This document shows, piece by piece, positions 61,039 to 64,000 of a DNA stretch of 64,000 bases. The DNA is taken from positions 372,001 through 436,000 of the forward strand of contig NZ_FNPZ01000004.1 of the NCBI RefSeq assembly GCF_900107435.1, read 5' to 3'. The notes under the pieces were generated by a model. It was not told where the DNA came from. It saw only the letters and a list, made by a program, of their open reading frames with translations, and searched no databases. Within the stretch, counting starts at the first letter, position 1. Each line of letters opens with the position of its first letter. This stretch comes from Herbiconiux ginsengi (GTDB lineage Bacteria > Actinomycetota > Actinomycetes > Actinomycetales > Microbacteriaceae). The translations under genes and the position numbers were made by a program.

Positions 61039-62676
61039 ATGCCCCGTCTCGCATCGCACACCGACTCGGTGCCGCCGTCCGGCATCCGACGCATCTTCGA
61101 ACTGGCCCAGTCGCTCGACGACGTCATCGCCCTGGTGATCGGTGAGCCCGACGTTCCCGCCGACCCGGCGACCCTGGATGCCGGCTCCCGCGCCTGGCTG
61201 GCCGACGACACCGATTACACGCCCAACGGCGGCATCCCGGAGCTCCGCGAGGCGATCGTGCGCGCGGTGGCGGAGCACAACGGGATCCTCACCGATCCGG
61301 AGCGCGTCTGGGTCACGAACGGAGCCACTCAGGGCCTTCACCTCGCGATGGGACTGTTGCTCGACCCGGGTGACGAGGTGCTCGTGCCCGATCCGGGCTA
61401 CACCACCTTCACGATGAACGCCCACCTGCTCTCGGCCACCGCCGTGCCCTACCCCCTGCGCCCCGAGAACGCGTTCGTGCCCGATCTGGCCGAGCTCGGG
61501 CGGCTCGTCACCGACCGCACCCGCGTGATCATCGTCAACTCGCCCTCGAACCCGCTCGGCGCCGTCTTCGACCGCCCGACGATGCAGGGTCTGCTCGACT
61601 TCGCCCGCGAGCACGATCTCTGGGTCATCAGCGACGAGGTCTACGAACGCTTCACCTACGGCACCGCGCACGTCAGCATGGCGAGCCTGGCCGGTGCGGG
61701 CACCGGCGACGACGACCGCGTCTTCACGGTCTTCTCGGCCTCGAAGACCTATGCCCTCACCGGCGCCCGGGTCGGCTGGCTGCTGACGCCCTCGGGCTTC
61801 GCGCCCCTGCTCCGCTCGGCGCAGGAGGCCATGATCAGCTGCATCAACACCCCCGCTCAGCGCGCGGTGGTCGTTGCGCTCACGGGCTCGCAGCAGTCGG
61901 TGACCGATGCCGCCGCCCACTACCGCGAGAACCTCGCCGAGGCCACGGCCGCCCTGCGTGAGCGCGGCATCCGCTACCTCGATCCGGCCGGCGCCTTCTA
62001 CCTGTGGGTGGATGTCTCCTACGCCAGCCGGGGCGACGTCGCCGAGTGGGCCGAACGATTCCTGCTCGAGCAGCGCGTCGCGGTGGCTCCGGGCAGCGCC
62101 TTCGGGCGGATGGGGGAGGGCTGGATCCGCTTCTGCGCCGCGGCCGCGCTCGACGACCTGCTCGAGGGCATCCGTCGCCTGCCCGAGCCGCCGCGCACCG
62201 AGATCCGCCTCGTCCGGCCCGACGAGTACGAGGCCGTGTCGCGGCAGCGCTTCGCCGCCTACGCGCACGACTACGAGATCGGCGGTGAGTACGCCGAGAA
62301 CGTGCGGGCCGTCGAGATGCACGCCACGGTCGCCGAGGTGTGGGTGGCCGTGGATTCCGCCACCGGCGACCTCCTGGGCTCGGTGACGCTGCCCCGTCCC
62401 GGTGAGGCGCTGACCGAACTCGGCCGGGAGGGCGAGCTGGAGTTCCGACTGCTCGCCGTCGACCCCGGGGCCAGGGGCCGCGGCGTCGGGCGCCAGCTCA
62501 CCGAGTTCGTGCTCGACACCGCGCGTAGCCGCGGCGCGACACGGGTCGTGATGAACAGCGGAACCGACATGGTGGTGGCCCACCGCCTCTACGAATCCCT
62601 GGGGTTCGCCCGGATGCCGGAGCGCGAGAATCCGCCCGGCGTCGAGCCCACGCGCGCCTACGGTCTCGACCTCTGA
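61039..62676 (+). CDS. Aminotransferase class I/II fused to a GNAT acetyltransferase
   Basis: The 545-residue protein has two parts. Residues 1-385 are a fold type I aminotransferase: YTPNGGIPELREAIVRAVAEHNGI, NSPSNPLGAVFDRPTM, VISDEVYERFTYG and the PLP lysine in FSASKTYALTGARVGWLL. Residues about 390-545 are a GNAT domain: EIRLVRPDEYEAVSRQRFAAYAHDYEIGGEYAENVR, LLAVDPGARGRGVGRQLTEFVLDTARSRG with the acetyl-CoA loop RGRGVGR, and the tail AHRLYESLGFARM. Fusion may link a transamination step with acylation of its product. The ATG lies 9 bases after a TACCGT -10-like hexamer, so the mRNA may be leaderless. Confidence 0.88.
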   Translation: MPRLASHTDSVPPSGIRRIFELAQSLDDVIALVIGEPDVPADPATLDAGSRAWLADDTDYTPNGGIPELREAIVRAVAEHNGILTDPERVWVTNGATQGLHLAMGLLLDPGDEVLVPDPGYTTFTMNAHLLSATAVPYPLRPENAFVPDLAELGRLVTDRTRVIIVNSPSNPLGAVFDRPTMQGLLDFAREHDLWVISDEVYERFTYGTAHVSMASLAGAGTGDDDRVFTVFSASKTYALTGARVGWLLTPSGFAPLLRSAQEAMISCINTPAQRAVVVALTGSQQSVTDAAAHYRENLAEATAALRERGIRYLDPAGAFYLWVDVSYASRGDVAEWAERFLLEQRVAVAPGSAFGRMGEGWIRFCAAAALDDLLEGIRRLPEPPRTEIRLVRPDEYEAVSRQRFAAYAHDYEIGGEYAENVRAVEMHATVAEVWVAVDSATGDLLGSVTLPRPGEALTELGREGELEFRLLAVDPGARGRGVGRQLTEFVLDTARSRGATRVVMNSGTDMVVAHRLYESLGFARMPERENPPGVEPTRAYGLDL

Positions 62677-63968
62677 TGCGGATCGCCGTCATCGGGGCCG
62701 GAGCCGTCGGCGGCGTGATCGCCGCGCTCGCCGACCGTGCCGGCCATGCGGTGACGGTCACCGCGCGGGGAGCCCAGCTCGAGGCAGTGCAACGGAGCGG
62801 CCTGCATCTCACCGGGCACTGGGGCGAGCACACGGCCCGGCCCCGCGCATCCGCTGTCCTCGACGAGCGGCCCGAGCTCGCGGTGCTGACGGTGAAGGCT
62901 CAGGATGCGCGTGCGGCCCTGGAAGCGAATGCCGATTTCCTGGACGGCGTACCCCTGGTGGTGGTGCAGAACGGGTTGGGCGGGGCTGAGGCTGCGGCGG
63001 CGCAGCTGCCGACGACGCCCGTGGTGGGCGGACTCGCGTTGTTCGCCGCCTCGTATCTCTCACCGGGCGAGGTGTCGATCACCACGCCCGCCGCCACCTA
63101 CCTCGGCCTGCCCGCTGCGGTGCCGCCCCTCGGTCGCGGTGCGGCGCCGAGCCCCGCCGCGCCGTTCACCACTCCCGCGCCGTCCGATGCCGCGCCGTCC
63201 ACCACCGCGCCGTCCAATGCCGCGGCGTCCACTCCTGCTGCGCCGTCCGATGGCGCGGCGTCCACCACTCCTGCGCTCACCAGCGCACCCGCGCCCGCCT
63301 CTGCCTCCCCGCCCGCGTCCCCCTCCGTATCCGCCTCCGCCCCGGCGCCGAGTTCCGCCTCCGCAGCGGCCGACGGCCTCCCGACCGCCTCTGCCGCCTC
63401 CGCCCGGTCCGCAGCGGAGGCCGCCCTCCGCCTCGCCACCGCGACCCTCGGCGCGTTCATGCCGATCGAGGTCACCGCGAACTTCGCCGGCGCGCAATGG
63501 ACCAAGCTCATCGTCAACCAGGTCAATGCCCTCCCCGCGATCACCGGACTCTCCGTGCAGGAGACGATCGCCGATCCGCGGCTGCGCGCCGTGCTCACCG
63601 CGAGCATGCGCGAGGCGGTCGCCGTCGCCCGGGCGCGCGATGTGCACTTCGAGACCCTGCTCGGCTTGAGCGATCGTCTACTCCGCATCTTCGCGGCAGC
63701 GCCCCGTCCCCTCGCACAGCTGCTCCCCCGGCTGATGTCGCGCCGAGTCGGATCGACGCCGAACCCGGGCTCGACCCTGCAGAGCATCCGCCGCGGCCAA
63801 CTCACCGAGATCGACCACCTCAACGGCGCCGTCATGCGCGAGGCCCGCGCCGCCGGCGTCGAGGCCCCCATCAACGCCCACCTCGTACGCCTCGTGCACC
63901 GAGTCGAGGCCGAGGGCGCCTTCATCACCCCGGAAGAGATCGCGATTTCACTCACACTCCCGAAGTGA
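62676..63968 (+). CDS. Ketopantoate reductase (PanE/ApbA family) with low-complexity insertion
   Basis: The 430-residue protein starts at an ATG that overlaps the previous stop (TGATG). NADP fold MRIAVIGAGAVGGVIAALADRAGHAVTVTARG, Lys73 in LTVKAQD, Asn99 in VVQNGLGG, then from about 255 the helical half ANFAGAQWTKLIVNQVNALPAITGL and SMREAVAVARARD with the conserved Lys and acidic residues. PanE reduces ketopantoate for CoA synthesis; other family members reduce similar 2-oxo acids. Residues about 148-243 are an Ala/Ser/Pro/Thr-rich segment with APSxx-type repeats absent from ordinary members of about 300 residues. Catalytic residues flank it and stay intact. Confidence 0.85.
   Translation: MRIAVIGAGAVGGVIAALADRAGHAVTVTARGAQLEAVQRSGLHLTGHWGEHTARPRASAVLDERPELAVLTVKAQDARAALEANADFLDGVPLVVVQNGLGGAEAAAAQLPTTPVVGGLALFAASYLSPGEVSITTPAATYLGLPAAVPPLGRGAAPSPAAPFTTPAPSDAAPSTTAPSNAAASTPAAPSDGAASTTPALTSAPAPASASPPASPSVSASAPAPSSASAAADGLPTASAASARSAAEAALRLATATLGAFMPIEVTANFAGAQWTKLIVNQVNALPAITGLSVQETIADPRLRAVLTASMREAVAVARARDVHFETLLGLSDRLLRIFAAAPRPLAQLLPRLMSRRVGSTPNPGSTLQSIRRGQLTEIDHLNGAVMREARAAGVEAPINAHLVRLVHRVEAEGAFITPEEIAISLTLPK
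63171..63270 (+). repeat. Imperfect 15-base tandem repeats within the ketopantoate reductase-like gene
   Basis: GCGCCGTCC recurs about every 15 bases, coding for APSDA, APSTT, APSNA, AASTP and AAPSDG-like units. The reading frame stays open. The repeats form the start of the low-complexity insertion at residues about 148-243. Confidence 0.65.
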
Positions 63969-64000
63969 TGCGCACAGGAAGGCACGCAACAGGCCCTTAT

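Noticed and set aside
1-64000. CRISPR arrays, tRNA or rRNA genes, transposases and phage genes
   Set aside because: I looked for repeated spacer structures, cloverleaf motifs and transposase signatures and found none; the short tandem repeats at 63171 are coding.

Overview
The window is high-GC DNA (GTG starts, ATGA/GTGA gene overlaps, G+C-rich third positions) from an actinomycete. A Microbacteriaceae-like chromosome is most consistent with the gene set: the cydABDC order, a LAXTG-type surface anchor, a YicI-type alpha-xylosidase cluster and tandem crcB genes. No rRNA, tRNA, transposase, phage gene or CRISPR array was found. It reads as ordinary chromosome with many small, locally regulated accessory operons on the left and more conserved housekeeping genes on the right.

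Left part (1-29 kb). A partial fumarylacetoacetase-family gene is followed by a marR gene that still carries the last 56 codons of a deleted MFS transporter. Next are a YceI/SDR pair facing a MarR-type regulator across a double operator (2559-2611), and a complete sugar utilisation unit (3150-11392). That unit holds a LacI regulator, a lipoprotein sugar-binding protein, two ABC permeases, a GH31 alpha-xylosidase and a GH1 beta-glucosidase, with matching palindromic operators in front of lacI and in front of the transporter. Then come an alpha/beta hydrolase with a GntR regulator sharing an operator core, a methyltransferase, an MFS/HxlR divergent pair, further hydrolases, a DHA2 efflux pump, an exonuclease-BRCT protein, a pterin dehydratase-glyoxalase fusion, XRE, TetR and PucR regulators, an FAD monooxygenase and two fluoride channel genes.

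Middle part (28-44 kb). Envelope and signalling genes: an LCP ligase, a large secreted lipoprotein of unknown function, an AraC regulator and a two-component pair whose kinase has a second, degenerate membrane-plus-kinase-like half. The most striking locus is 35210-37863. A surface-anchored protein with a cohesin-like domain and a C-terminal LAATG sorting motif overlaps by four bases a secreted amidase carrying an N-terminal type I dockerin. The two genes look like a minimal cohesin-dockerin pair that would display an amidase on the cell surface. A PadR-controlled DrrAB-like exporter and an OpuC-like compatible-solute transporter follow.

Right part (44-64 kb). Conserved genes: cydA-cydB-cydD-cydC (cytochrome bd and its assembly exporter), divergent pabC/pabB, leuS, comEA-comEC, holA, rpsT with a textbook terminator, an aminotransferase-GNAT fusion and a ketopantoate reductase-like gene interrupted by a long Ala/Ser/Pro-rich segment. 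Strong inverted repeats mark most convergent gene ends.
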